From: CAYVQF01 sp964454015
GTDB taxonomy: Bacteria > Myxococcota_A > Bradymonadia > UBA4248
DNA: 57,289 nt
Direction of reading: 5' to 3'
NCBI GenBank assembly: GCA_964454015.1
Contig: CAYVQF010000035.1
Location: 1-57,289 of the forward strand
Position 1 is the first letter of the stretch. Every line of letters starts with the position of its first letter. This document shows positions 46,132-54,481 of the stretch, piece by piece. The notes under the pieces were generated by a model. That model was given only the letters and a program-made list of their open reading frames with translations. It was not told the origin of the DNA and made no database searches. The translations under genes and the position numbers were made by a program.

Positions 46132-48456
46132 ATGGAGATGCAGGCCGCAGAGATTCAGGCGGCGCTCGAACTCTACCACAGTGGGCAGCTCGACTTGGAG
46201 GCGCTGTGCCAATTGTTGGTGCAGTGGGGTTCACGTAGCGCCGAAGGTCGCCCTCAGCCGAGTGTGGTGGCGTTGGCGGTTGAACTGGGCTACCTCCAGG
46301 ATGAGCAGCGGACGGTACAGGTTTCGGTGCCGGGAGTGCTCGAACGTTTGAACATGGTGCCTTCGGGTGGAGAGGAAGCGGATCGGCAGACGAGCCGGGT
46401 GGGGGTCGTCAGCGCCGATGAGGTCTGGGGCGGGGTCGGGGTGAAGAGTTCGATTGCGACCTTCGGCAAGCGTGTGTCACGCATGACGACAGGTGCGACG
46501 CCAGCAGTGAACGGGCTGGCGCAGGGGGCGTCTCAGTTTGGAAGCACGCCCATCACCAGTTACTGTCAGTCGCGTGGTTTGCGCTCTCACTTGGCGCCTG
46601 GATTGACTGACGATGCACCTCCCCTCGATGGTCCTGGCGATCATTTTCACGCGATTGGCGGAGAGTTGGGGGCAGGTGGCGTGGGGCGTGTTCTCTTAGG
46701 GGTGGACCGAGATCTGCGGCGCAGCGTGGCGTTGAAGGTGTTGCGGCCTGAGTCCCTCGCCGATCCCATCCAGCTTCAGGCCTTCGTCGAGGAGGCCATT
46801 ATCACGGGAGGCCTGGAGCACCCCAATATCGTTCCCGTTTATACCTTGAGCTACAGCCCTGTGCTGGGGCCCTACTATACGATGCGGCGTTTGCGCGGGC
46901 GGCCTCTGAGCCAGATCTTGCGGTTGTTGCGCGAAGGTGATGACCTGACGTTGCGGCGGATGGGCCTGTATCGTTTGTTGGGTTATTTCGTTCAGATCTG
47001 CCAGGCCATGGTCTATGCGCACGAACGCGGGGTGGTTCACTGCGATTTGAAGCCCGCTAACGTGCTCGTCGGAGAGTATGGTGAGGTGGTGGTGGTGGAT
47101 TGGGGTTTGGCTCGGGTAATGGGTGAGCGCGGCAAGGGGCAGGCGCGTGCTTTACTGCTGTCAGGGACACCAGCCTACATGCCACCTGAGCAGGCGACAG
47201 GCACATCGGCCAACTTGGATGAGCAGGCCGACGTGTGGTCGCTGGGGGTGATCCTCTATGAGCTTCTGACTCTCAGCGTTCCCTTCAGTGGTGCGACCAG
47301 TGAAGAGACCATGTTGCAGTTGGTGGGGGATCCGGTGGAAGCGCCAAGCGAGCGGGCTCCAGAGCGCATGATACCCCGAGATCTGGAGAGGGTGTGCCTG
47401 CGTGCCCTGGAGAAGGACAAGGTGGATCGCTACGCCTCGGTGCGGGAGATGCTGCTCGATGTCGAGGCCTATTTGGAGGGAACCCGGGAGCAACAGCGCC
47501 GTGCCGATGTGGCTCGCGATGCGATGGGGCGATTGGGAGTGGTGCGGGAGAAGCTGAGATTCTTGGAGGGGGAGGTCGACGGCCTGCAGGAGCAGCTCCT
47601 CCAGCAGGTCGCTGACGAGCGCTTGCGGCTGCAGCTACAGGAGTCACTAGAGTCATTGCGTGACGATTTGGTCTTTGGCTACTGGGAAGGGGTGAACATA
47701 CTGGCCCAGGGGCTCAAGGCGGTTGCGGACCATGCTGGGTTGCGCAGTGCTCTGGGGGTGACCTATTGGAACGTGTTTTCTCACCTCTACCCGGGCCGAG
47801 TTCCGCCCTCGGAGGCCATCCGCGAGCAGGGCATGGCGATTTTGAGCAAGCTGGCGGAGATGGGCTTGGCCGAGGTAGTGCAGGCGGCTCGGCAGCGCAA
47901 CCGCGACGCGTTGCCCGGTGCAGTGTGGGGCAGTGGTGATCCTTGGTTGGAGGCGGTGGTTTCGTTTTGTGGCACGGATCTACTCATTGAACCGGACCGC
48001 GCCCCAACGGCGATGGCGCCGCTCTTTGCCAAGATCGCCTTTCTCAAGGCGGTGCCTCTCTTTTCGCAGGTGGCCAGTCAGGATTTACTGCCCATCGCCG
48101 AGGCCTGTGAGCCGCGAGATTATGCGCCGGCATCGGTGATCTTTGCCCAGGGAGCCGTTGGCGATGCTTTGTATGTCGTCATGGAAGGTGCGGTGGAAAT
48201 CGTGCGCGACTGGTCAGTGTTGACGCGCCTGGGTCCACGTGACTGTTTTGGTGAGATCGCGGTGTTGGATCAAGCCCCGCGCAGCGCGAGTGCCGTGGCG
48301 CACGGGATGGTCCGCTGCCTGGTGCTGACAGCGGAGAGCTTCCGCCACATCGTCCGCAGTCAAGGCACCATTGGCCTCGCGGTGATGCAGGTGCTGACGG
48401 AGCGCCTGCGGCTGGCGACGGATCGCGAAGCCTTTCTGCGCAGCGGGCAGGCGTAA
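46132..48456 (+). CDS. Ser/Thr protein kinase with cyclic-nucleotide-binding domain
   Basis: This 774-residue soluble protein has a 165-residue N-terminal region, then a kinase domain with the glycine loop GAGGVG (180-185), Lys202 in VALKVL, H303-C-D305 in VVHCDLKPAN and D323-W-G in VVVDWGLA. HCD replaces HRD and DWG replaces DFG; DWG is common in planctomycete and myxobacterial kinases. A coiled coil (EKLRFLEGEVDGLQEQLLQQ) and an all-helical stretch lead to a cNMP-binding domain at about 642-760 (FAQGAVGDALYVVMEGAVEI, then GEIAVLDQAPRSASAVA). The phosphate cassette GE...RSASA fits cAMP/cGMP binding. The kinase could thus be switched by a cyclic nucleotide. It ends 6 bases from the convergent PhoH-like gene. 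Confidence 0.9.
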   Translation: MEMQAAEIQAALELYHSGQLDLEALCQLLVQWGSRSAEGRPQPSVVALAVELGYLQDEQRTVQVSVPGVLERLNMVPSGGEEADRQTSRVGVVSADEVWGGVGVKSSIATFGKRVSRMTTGATPAVNGLAQGASQFGSTPITSYCQSRGLRSHLAPGLTDDAPPLDGPGDHFHAIGGELGAGGVGRVLLGVDRDLRRSVALKVLRPESLADPIQLQAFVEEAIITGGLEHPNIVPVYTLSYSPVLGPYYTMRRLRGRPLSQILRLLREGDDLTLRRMGLYRLLGYFVQICQAMVYAHERGVVHCDLKPANVLVGEYGEVVVVDWGLARVMGERGKGQARALLLSGTPAYMPPEQATGTSANLDEQADVWSLGVILYELLTLSVPFSGATSEETMLQLVGDPVEAPSERAPERMIPRDLERVCLRALEKDKVDRYASVREMLLDVEAYLEGTREQQRRADVARDAMGRLGVVREKLRFLEGEVDGLQEQLLQQVADERLRLQLQESLESLRDDLVFGYWEGVNILAQGLKAVADHAGLRSALGVTYWNVFSHLYPGRVPPSEAIREQGMAILSKLAEMGLAEVVQAARQRNRDALPGAVWGSGDPWLEAVVSFCGTDLLIEPDRAPTAMAPLFAKIAFLKAVPLFSQVASQDLLPIAEACEPRDYAPASVIFAQGAVGDALYVVMEGAVEIVRDWSVLTRLGPRDCFGEIAVLDQAPRSASAVAHGMVRCLVLTAESFRHIVRSQGTIGLAVMQVLTERLRLATDREAFLRSGQA

Positions 48457-48462
48457 GTCGCG

Positions 48463-49866
48463 TCAGAGGAGGTTGGCGGCGAGCTCGGCGAGCTTGGAGC
48501 GCTCCCCTTTCTGCAGGGTGACGGTGGCGGCGATCTCTTGACCTTTGAACTTGTTGATGAGGTAGGTCAGTCCATTCGACTCAGAGTCGACGTAGGGGTT
48601 GTCGATTTGGTAGGGGTCGCCGGTGAAGACCACTTTGGTTTTGTCACCGACGCGGGTGACGATGGTCTTGACTTCGTGTGGGGTGAGGTTTTGCGCTTCG
48701 TCGATGATGATGAACTGTTTGGGGATGGAGCGTCCTCGGATGTAGGTGAGGGCCTCGATTTGGAGGGCGCCATAGTCGATGAGATCACGGTAGGAGCGAC
48801 CGGAGCGCTTGTCCGCTTGGGAGAAGCCCAAGAGGAACTCGATGTTGTCGAAGATGGGCTGCATCCAGGGGTTAAGCTTCTCTTCGATGCCCCCTGGGAG
48901 GTAACCGATGTCTTTGCCGAGAGGGAAGATGGGGCGCGCAACCAGTAGCTTGCTGTAGCACTGATCATCCGTGACTTTGGAGAGGCCCGCGGCGAGGGCC
49001 AAGAGGGTTTTGCCGGTCCCGGCTTTGCCCAAAAGGGTGACGAGGGATATGGAGTCGTCGAGGAGGCAGTCGAGGGCGAAACTTTGCTCACGATTGCGCG
49101 GCTTGATGCCCCAGGTGTTTTCGTTGAGCTTGCGCAGGGTGATAATGCGTCCATTTTGGGGGAGGAATCGGGCGAGCACGGTGTGCTTGTCGCTCTGCTC
49201 ATCGCGGAGGCGAACGTATTCATTGACTCGGATGAGTCGATGTTCGTCGCCGCTGAAGTAGCTGAGCTCAGGGCAGGTATAGGCGCCGACCTCGGTCGGG
49301 TGTTTTTCAAAGCCGAGGTTGAGTTCGCCCTGCTCGTAGAGTTTGTCGACGAGGTTTCCTGGGACAGCGATTTCTGTTGCGCCTGGATAGAGCTCGTCGA
49401 TGGAGACGCCGTCTGCTTCGTAGTTTTCGGTGTGCAAGCCTAGGGCGTCGGCACGAATGCGGAGGTTGGTGTCTTTGGTGATGAAGATACAGGGCCGATC
49501 GGGTTCCTCACGGCTGACTTGAAGCGCCACGGACATAATCATGTTGTCGGCTTCATGGCCCTTGGTGACCATGTCGGATGACAGGATTTTTTGGGCGAAG
49601 ATGACGCGTATCGTACCGCCATTTTCCATGGCGACGCCTTCTCTGAGGTTGCCCTGTTCTCGGTGAGCGTCGAGGAAACGGCTGAAGAGTCTTGCCGAGC
49701 GCCCGAGCTCGTTGAGCTGTCTCTTGAAGGTGTCCACTTCTTCGATGACGTAGATGGGGATGATGACGTTGTTGTTGCCAAAACGGTAGATGGCATTGGG
49801 ATCGTGCAAGACGACATTGGTATCGAGGACGAAATTTTTTCTGAGGTTCTTGTCGCTCGTTGTCAT
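48463..49866 (-). CDS. PIN-PhoH (PhoH2-type) ATPase
   Basis: This 467-residue protein has an N-terminal PIN nuclease domain (FVLDTNVVLHDP with D15; later acids in FITKDTNLRIRAD) and a C-terminal PhoH ATPase with Walker A GKAGTGKTLLALAAG near residue 280 and Walker B FIIIDEAQNLTPHE. PhoH2 enzymes act as RNA helicase/ribonucleases in phosphate or stress responses. The ATG at 49866 is set by the family start; a longer frame to 49953 adds non-conserved residues. It has a 447-base region upstream, large enough for its own promoter. It is convergent with the cNMP-kinase gene. Confidence 0.92.
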   Translation of the reverse strand: MTTSDKNLRKNFVLDTNVVLHDPNAIYRFGNNNVIIPIYVIEEVDTFKRQLNELGRSARLFSRFLDAHREQGNLREGVAMENGGTIRVIFAQKILSSDMVTKGHEADNMIMSVALQVSREEPDRPCIFITKDTNLRIRADALGLHTENYEADGVSIDELYPGATEIAVPGNLVDKLYEQGELNLGFEKHPTEVGAYTCPELSYFSGDEHRLIRVNEYVRLRDEQSDKHTVLARFLPQNGRIITLRKLNENTWGIKPRNREQSFALDCLLDDSISLVTLLGKAGTGKTLLALAAGLSKVTDDQCYSKLLVARPIFPLGKDIGYLPGGIEEKLNPWMQPIFDNIEFLLGFSQADKRSGRSYRDLIDYGALQIEALTYIRGRSIPKQFIIIDEAQNLTPHEVKTIVTRVGDKTKVVFTGDPYQIDNPYVDSESNGLTYLINKFKGQEIAATVTLQKGERSKLAELAANLL

Positions 49867-50068
49867 GGTGGTTGGTAGCCTATGGGCGAGAGGTGGTAGG
49901 CGTCGTTGAACGACGACCCTTAGGTCGCTACACCATTGAGGTCTGGAAAGCAATAGTGGCTCTGGTGGGCCCGCATTCGGGACTCGATCGGCATTCTGTT
50001 GGAGGAAGAGAGGGGGCGTTAGAGGGTGCTGCGCAAGTCGAAATGCGGAAAAGTGCGCGGTGGTGCAC

Positions 50069-50097
50069 TTGACGTGTATTCAAGGCTTTTATATTCT
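50069..50097 (+). promoter_or_regulatory. Sigma-70 promoter of the Cys-rich lipoprotein
   Basis: TTGACG (50069-50074), 17 bases, TATTCT (50092-50097). Transcription would start near 50104, giving a leader of about 210 bases before the lipoprotein start codon. Confidence 0.6.
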
Positions 50098-50206
50098 GCA
50101 GAGGACTAGTCGTGCTGGTTGTAGTCCACGAAGAATTTGGTTCTATCTGAAGCTGGTGATCCTAGACCGGAGTCGTTAGAGGCATGTTTGCGGCGAGGTT
50201 TCGCCA

Positions 50207-50254
50207 AAGGAGGTGGAGAGGCGAGTGTGTAGGCTGCTGGAATGTCTCATCTAA
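50207..50254 (+). promoter_or_regulatory. Strong ribosome-binding site with a nine-codon leader frame
   Basis: AAAGGAGGTGG (50207-50217) is nearly the full complement of the 16S 3' end. It is followed by GTG at 50225 and a frame of nine codons (V-C-R-L-L-E-C-L-I) ending at TAA 50252-50254. The frame is not that of the lipoprotein. It looks like a short leader peptide, with two Cys codons, ahead of a Cys-rich protein. The lipoprotein's own start has AGGGAG upstream, so this site does not serve it directly. Confidence 0.4.
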
Positions 50255-50313
50255 CTAAGATGATAACGACACATGCAGATGGCCAATTGGGCCCCTTACC
50301 ACAGGGAGTAATC

Positions 50314-50985
50314 ATGGGATGGCGACTGAGTATTGTAGGTTGTTTGTTGGTGTTGGCGGTGGGTTGCGCTTCGGCTGACGAATGGGGAGAGATGGCGACG
50401 GAGGGGAGCGCCTTGGGAGAAGGCGGTACGCCGCCTATTCCCACGCTGTTGGACGAGATGGCGGTCTTTGGCTCGTATATCGAGGATTTTCTTTGGCACG
50501 GGGGCTATGGGGTCTGCGACGACTGTGGCTTGGTCGTTCGGGCCGACTATAGTGTTCCTGGCGAGATGACCCAGCATATCTACGTCCACAAGCGTGGCCC
50601 CAAAGGGAGCCACCATGATCGCGAGATGTGTACTGCACGCTGGGCCATTCAGGCGTTGCCTGTGCCGGGCTATGATCCTAGCGACAGGATCTTCCTGGAT
50701 TCCTACCTCATCGAGAACACCTGTGGGTGGCCCGTTGGCCAGTTCCCTCCTTGCGTCTTGGCGCGGGTGAGGTCGAGCGCGACAGGGGCGCCCGATCTCG
50801 TGGCGTGGTGGCCTGGGGACGATCCCGAAGGTTTCCCTGGTTGGGATTGGCAGGGGACCCATATGCAGGGGACTCCGCTGACACCCTGCCCTGAAAGCGA
50901 GTACATCAGCCATAAACGCCCGTACTGCCGCCCAGGATGCGACCTGAAGAACCCACGCAAATGTCACTATCCTGAACCCGACTAG
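50314..50985 (+). CDS. Cys-rich secreted lipoprotein
   Basis: This 223-residue protein has a lipobox (LLVLAVGC, Cys18). The mature part has ten further Cys residues, in pairs such as VCDDCG and CRPGCDLKNPRKCHYP, suggesting disulfides. Other segments are rich in Trp and Gly (AWWPGDDPEGFPGWDWQGTH). I do not recognise a family. The ATG at 50314 follows AGGGAG; a longer frame starting at ATG 50242 would hide the signal peptide behind 24 residues. It is convergent with the minus-strand KAS III cluster (21-base gap) and preceded by a clear promoter and a possible leader peptide. Confidence 0.75.
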   Translation: MGWRLSIVGCLLVLAVGCASADEWGEMATEGSALGEGGTPPIPTLLDEMAVFGSYIEDFLWHGGYGVCDDCGLVVRADYSVPGEMTQHIYVHKRGPKGSHHDREMCTARWAIQALPVPGYDPSDRIFLDSYLIENTCGWPVGQFPPCVLARVRSSATGAPDLVAWWPGDDPEGFPGWDWQGTHMQGTPLTPCPESEYISHKRPYCRPGCDLKNPRKCHYPEPD

Positions 50986-51006
50986 AGAGGTCGCAGGTAT
51001 TGGAGG

Positions 51007-51525
51007 TTAAGCCTGCTGGGGGTAGGGCTTGGCCTCCAAGAGCGCTTTGATGATAGACAGCTCTTTACGAGCGACCTGCTCGCGAACAAAGAGAGGGTCA
51101 AAGCTCTCCCAGCCATGCATTTCACACATGAACTTCTTGATGCCTGGTGTGTTGTACCAGCCAAAGAGGATATGTGAGCGTTGCTCGCCCCAAGCTTTGA
51201 CGAGAAGGAAGACCTCCCAGCCGATCTCCTGTTGGACGAGGAAAGAGCGATGCTCAACGAGAGCGAGGTCCTCTCTGCGGATCAGCCGATTCTCGCACTG
51301 GGTCACTGACTTGAGGAGTGGGTTGTAGACCCGCATTTTGGATTTTCCCTGGAAATCGAAGTGCACATCCTCCTCTTTCCCGAAGGCGAAATCACGGACA
51401 TTCCGCATGTCCATGAGGAAGTCGACGACCAGATCGATGTGGACGTTGACGAAGGTGTCAATCGAGTCGAGCTCAGTGGCGTCGTTATCGGGGTGGGTAG
51501 GCGCGGTATCCAGGGGGGGCGTCAT
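51007..51525 (-). CDS. Unknown protein ending the KAS III cluster
   Basis: This 172-residue cytoplasmic protein has mixed alpha/beta character and I recognise no family with confidence. FVNVHIDLVVDFLMDMRNVRDF followed by beta strands (HFDFQGKSKMRVYNP, EVFLLVKAWGEQRSHILFGW) and a final long helix (QVARKELSIIKALLEA) could be an SRPBCC/START-like fold, similar in plan to the C-terminal domain of the KAS III fusion upstream. It is the last gene of the minus-strand unit, 57 bases after the SDR gene. If SRPBCC, it might bind or cyclise an acyl intermediate. Confidence 0.68.
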   Translation of the reverse strand: MTPPLDTAPTHPDNDATELDSIDTFVNVHIDLVVDFLMDMRNVRDFAFGKEEDVHFDFQGKSKMRVYNPLLKSVTQCENRLIRREDLALVEHRSFLVQQEIGWEVFLLVKAWGEQRSHILFGWYNTPGIKKFMCEMHGWESFDPLFVREQVARKELSIIKALLEAKPYPQQA

Positions 51526-51582
51526 GCTTGCTCTCCGAGTGAGAATGGATTGAGGTGGCCGGGTAGGGGCGGCGAGGCTTTA

Positions 51583-52365
51583 TTAACCGGCGACCCATCC
51601 GCCGCCGAGATTAATCACCTCGCCCGTAATGGCTGGTGCTTGGTCTGAGACGAGGAAGGCTACCGTTGCCGCAACTTCCTGGGTGAGAGTCGGGCGCTGG
51701 ATGTGATTGAAGTGGGTTGCCTTCAGGGTGGCTTGAATGAAGGCCTGGGCGTCGAGGTTGTTGTCTTGGGATACCTTCTCGAGATTTTCTTCGATCATGG
51801 GGGTCATGACGAGGCCAGGTGCGATGCAGTTGACTGAGATGCCCTGCGCCGCGTGCTCTGCTGAGAGAATGCGGCTGAGCATGATCAGGCCGGCCTTCGA
51901 GACGCCGTAAGGCCCGCTGTTGGGCATAGGGTGGATGCCAGCCCCCGAGACGAGGTTGATGATCCGGCCGAATCCCCTTTTGAGCATTTGGGGGATGGCG
52001 GCTTTTGCGCAGAGGAAAGGTGCGCGCAGATTGATGGCCATGACATGGTCCCAGTCCTCAGTTTTGCAATGCTCAAGTGGGCATTGTGGGCCAGGGATGG
52101 CTGCGTTATTGACGAGAATGTCGAGATGGCCAAAGCGTTCGATGCAGTGGTGCAGGAGCTTTGGGGGAGTGGACGCCTCGGCGAGGTCTGCTGCGACGAT
52201 GGCGACCGGGACGTCAAGGGCACGGATTTCCTCGGCGACGCTGTCGAGGTGGCGCTCATTGCGTCCGTTGATGACGATGGCGATGTTCTGCCGAGCGAGA
52301 CAAATGGCGATGGATCGTCCGATGCCGCGTCCTGCGCCAGTGATGAGAGCGACTCTGTGGGGCAT
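51583..52365 (-). CDS. Short-chain dehydrogenase/reductase (FabG-like)
   Basis: This 260-residue classical SDR has the cofactor motif TGAGRGIG near the start, NNAA in LDILVNNAAIPG, the catalytic Ser in NLVSGAG, and the YGVSK pair (YxxxK), then the IAPGLVMTPM segment and a C-terminal GGGWVAG. It should reduce a 3-keto group or oxidise a hydroxyl using NAD(P)H. The residue after the Rossmann strand reads NGRNERH, where an Arg suggests NADP preference. It follows the KAS III fusion gene by 35 bases, which suggests it acts on the product of that condensing enzyme. Confidence 0.93.
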   Translation of the reverse strand: MPHRVALITGAGRGIGRSIAICLARQNIAIVINGRNERHLDSVAEEIRALDVPVAIVAADLAEASTPPKLLHHCIERFGHLDILVNNAAIPGPQCPLEHCKTEDWDHVMAINLRAPFLCAKAAIPQMLKRGFGRIINLVSGAGIHPMPNSGPYGVSKAGLIMLSRILSAEHAAQGISVNCIAPGLVMTPMIEENLEKVSQDNNLDAQAFIQATLKATHFNHIQRPTLTQEVAATVAFLVSDQAPAITGEVINLGGGWVAG

Positions 52366-52400
52366 GGTGGTCCTTGGCTTCTGTGGGGGAGGCGCCGTTT

Positions 52401-54035
52401 TCAGGTGATGAGGGGGGATTCATGCTCGAGGATGGCTTTGAGGTTGGCCATCTCGAGGGCATGGGCGGCATACATGCATTTGAAGCCAAAGCGGAGCTGA
52501 GGATCCTCTTTGACTCGCTGGTGGACGAAATTCGTCCAGAAGAAGGCTGTCCCAGGTCGCCCGAGGCTTGGCATGGCGTCGACGAGGAAGCCTTTGTAGA
52601 CGATCCACAGGTCCTGGGGGCTTTCATGACCGCAGCGCCAGGTGATGAGGTGGTTCTGCGGGTCATGCTCGGCGCGGATGAAGATTTTGCCCGTTGGGGT
52701 GGCGTCTTCGTCCCCCTGAAAGAGTCCGGGCTCAATCTCCTCGAGCCTACGCATGGACAGGGTCCAGCGATTCATGTTGTAGGTGTTGGCGATAAAGTCG
52801 TAGGCGTCTTGGAGCGGGACCCGCTCAAAGACCGCCATGGAAGGAACGAAATCGCAGAAGATCTGGTCCGTCGGGACTTCGTCTTTGGTGTTGGGGATAA
52901 TGAACTTCTCCCAGAGTTCAAGCATGCTGTAGTTCTCGATGGTGACCAGGGCGCTCTCGACGGTGGCCGGGGGTCTGGGTTGCAGGGGGGCTGCCAGATG
53001 CCATGACCAGAGCATGGCTCCCCAGTTTGCCCCCTCGCCGACGGCGGCGAGGAGTACCTTATCTCCCTGTTGGAGGCGCCCAGTTAGGGCAGCCTCTTCG
53101 AGGTTGGCGATGACCGAGACTGAAGAGAGGTTGCCGTAGCGATGGAGGGTGTCCAGGGTCTTCTCGGGTGGGATCTCGGCGGCGGTTCGCCAGGCGTCAA
53201 GGAATCGCCGGTTGGGCTGGTGGAGGACAAAGAAGTCAATGTCCTCCGTGGTGAGCTCGGCCTTATGGATGATCTTTTCGATGGCTACGGGTACGGTCGA
53301 GATGGTGAAACGCTTGATCTCTGCGATGACCTGCTCTGGGTGGAGAAACTGTCCCTGGTAAGAGGGGGGTACATTGCCAAAGCCGAAGCGAAGCGTGGCT
53401 TGCTGAGACCCCTTGCCATGGTGGATGTGCGGCTTCACGGCGAGGCCAGAACGGAAGTCAGCGCTGCTCTCAAAGTGGGAGGCGATGAGCGCCCCATCGC
53501 CTTGGCTTTGGGCGGAGAGGAGAATCGCGCCAGCCCCGTCCCCCATGCTCATGCCGATCTGATAGGTCATTGGGGTGTCAGGATTGAAGGTCTTCGAGAA
53601 GGTCTCTGCGGCCACGATGAGGGCATGATCTGTCCAATGGCTGAGGATGGCGGAAGCAGCGACCTCCATGGCCATGAGTGATCCGCAACAGGTTTCGGTC
53701 AAGAACAGGCTCATGCACTGAGTCAGGCCGAGCTTCTGCTGGAGCTCAACGACCCCCGTGGGGACCAGTTGTTCTTGGCGAAAGGTGCTGGAGACGAGGA
53801 TGAGAAGACCGACCTCGGCGCGGGGGATGCTTTGCTGGTTGAGGGCGCGGTCAGCCGCAGCGAAGGCGAGATCGATGATGTTTTGGTGATCCGCCGCGAC
53901 GTGCCGCAGTTTCAGGCCGTTCTTCTCCGGCCACTGGGCATCGACACCTGCCGCGACGAAGTCAAAATCATGATTGCTACGAGTCTTTTCAGGGAAGAAG
54001 GTGCTCACTGCGGCGATTTTGACGGGTCTAGGCAC
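52401..54035 (-). CDS. KAS III-like condensing enzyme fused to an SRPBCC-like domain
   Basis: This 544-residue protein has a KAS III thiolase-fold domain in residues 1-345. The nucleophile is in TETCCGSLMAME (Cys116, with Cys117 next to it), the His in FFVLHQPNRRFLDA and the Asn in RYGNLSSVSVIAN, giving the full Cys-His-Asn triad. GEGANWGAMLW closes the domain. After a linker (residues about 350-390), the last 150 residues look like an SRPBCC/START fold: VPLQDAYDFIANTYNMNRWT, then strands such as KIFIRAEHDPQNHLITWRCG. KAS III alone is about 330 residues, so this is a fusion. It overlaps the upstream VOC gene by 31 bases. The SRPBCC identity is a fold guess; cyclase, aromatase or lipid-binding roles are possible. 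Confidence 0.8.
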   Translation of the reverse strand: MPRPVKIAAVSTFFPEKTRSNHDFDFVAAGVDAQWPEKNGLKLRHVAADHQNIIDLAFAAADRALNQQSIPRAEVGLLILVSSTFRQEQLVPTGVVELQQKLGLTQCMSLFLTETCCGSLMAMEVAASAILSHWTDHALIVAAETFSKTFNPDTPMTYQIGMSMGDGAGAILLSAQSQGDGALIASHFESSADFRSGLAVKPHIHHGKGSQQATLRFGFGNVPPSYQGQFLHPEQVIAEIKRFTISTVPVAIEKIIHKAELTTEDIDFFVLHQPNRRFLDAWRTAAEIPPEKTLDTLHRYGNLSSVSVIANLEEAALTGRLQQGDKVLLAAVGEGANWGAMLWSWHLAAPLQPRPPATVESALVTIENYSMLELWEKFIIPNTKDEVPTDQIFCDFVPSMAVFERVPLQDAYDFIANTYNMNRWTLSMRRLEEIEPGLFQGDEDATPTGKIFIRAEHDPQNHLITWRCGHESPQDLWIVYKGFLVDAMPSLGRPGTAFFWTNFVHQRVKEDPQLRFGFKCMYAAHALEMANLKAILEHESPLIT

Positions 54036-54481
54036 GGGGCGCCTCCTGAGCTGGACGCTGAGAGCGTTGGGTGAGGTGGGCTGTCTTTCGCGTGGATGAG
54101 GTGGTAGACCTGCTCAACGCGGAGTGGATTCTTGGCGCCAAGGGGCAGCTCGAAAAACCGGATGGGGAAGCCGTGCGCACCTTGTCGGGCGGGGCCCAAG
54201 GGCCTGAGACCCTCGGGCGGAGGTGCTTGGCTCGCATCAGCCTGCGCCGAGACCGCCAGGTGGTGAAAGCCTAGGGGATCCGAGGAGACAGGGCAGCTTG
54301 GATCGAGGGCTTGGAGCAGCTCCAAGACCACAGCGCCACAAGGGACAAAGGCGATGCGCAGCGAGAGATCTGGATAGGTTTCGATGCGCTCGGCCTGCCA
54401 CCCAATCGCCGTGAGGGCGGCCACGGCTCGATCAATACACTCGACCTTGAAGGCGAGATGGTGGAGCGGTGCTATCGCCAT
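54005..54481 (-). CDS. VOC-superfamily (glyoxalase/epimerase-like) protein
   Basis: This 158-residue protein of the vicinal-oxygen-chelate fold has two betaalphabetabetabeta modules, beginning with PLHHLAFKVECIDRAVAAL and GFHHLAVSAQA. Metal ligands probably include the first His pair and Glu in VVLELLQAL. The layout resembles methylmalonyl-CoA epimerase (signature HHLAF.V near the start). Its C-terminal 30 residues are Ser/Pro-rich and not part of the fold. It overlaps the genes on both sides (10 bases upstream, 31 bases downstream), so it is translated as part of the KAS III operon. It may act on an acyl-CoA or on a cyclising intermediate. Confidence 0.83.
   Translation of the reverse strand: MAIAPLHHLAFKVECIDRAVAALTAIGWQAERIETYPDLSLRIAFVPCGAVVLELLQALDPSCPVSSDPLGFHHLAVSAQADASQAPPPEGLRPLGPARQGAHGFPIRFFELPLGAKNPLRVEQVYHLIHAKDSPPHPTLSASSSGGAPCLDPSKSPQ

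Larger units (their letters stand above)
49867..50313. other. Divergent intergenic region with leader
   Basis: This 447-base gap holds a good plus-strand promoter (50069-50097), then a long leader with a strong Shine-Dalgarno and a nine-codon open frame (50207-50254). No other gene, repeat or RNA gene is seen. The promoter of the PhoH-type gene should lie in the first 100 bases but I cannot place it. Confidence 0.5.
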
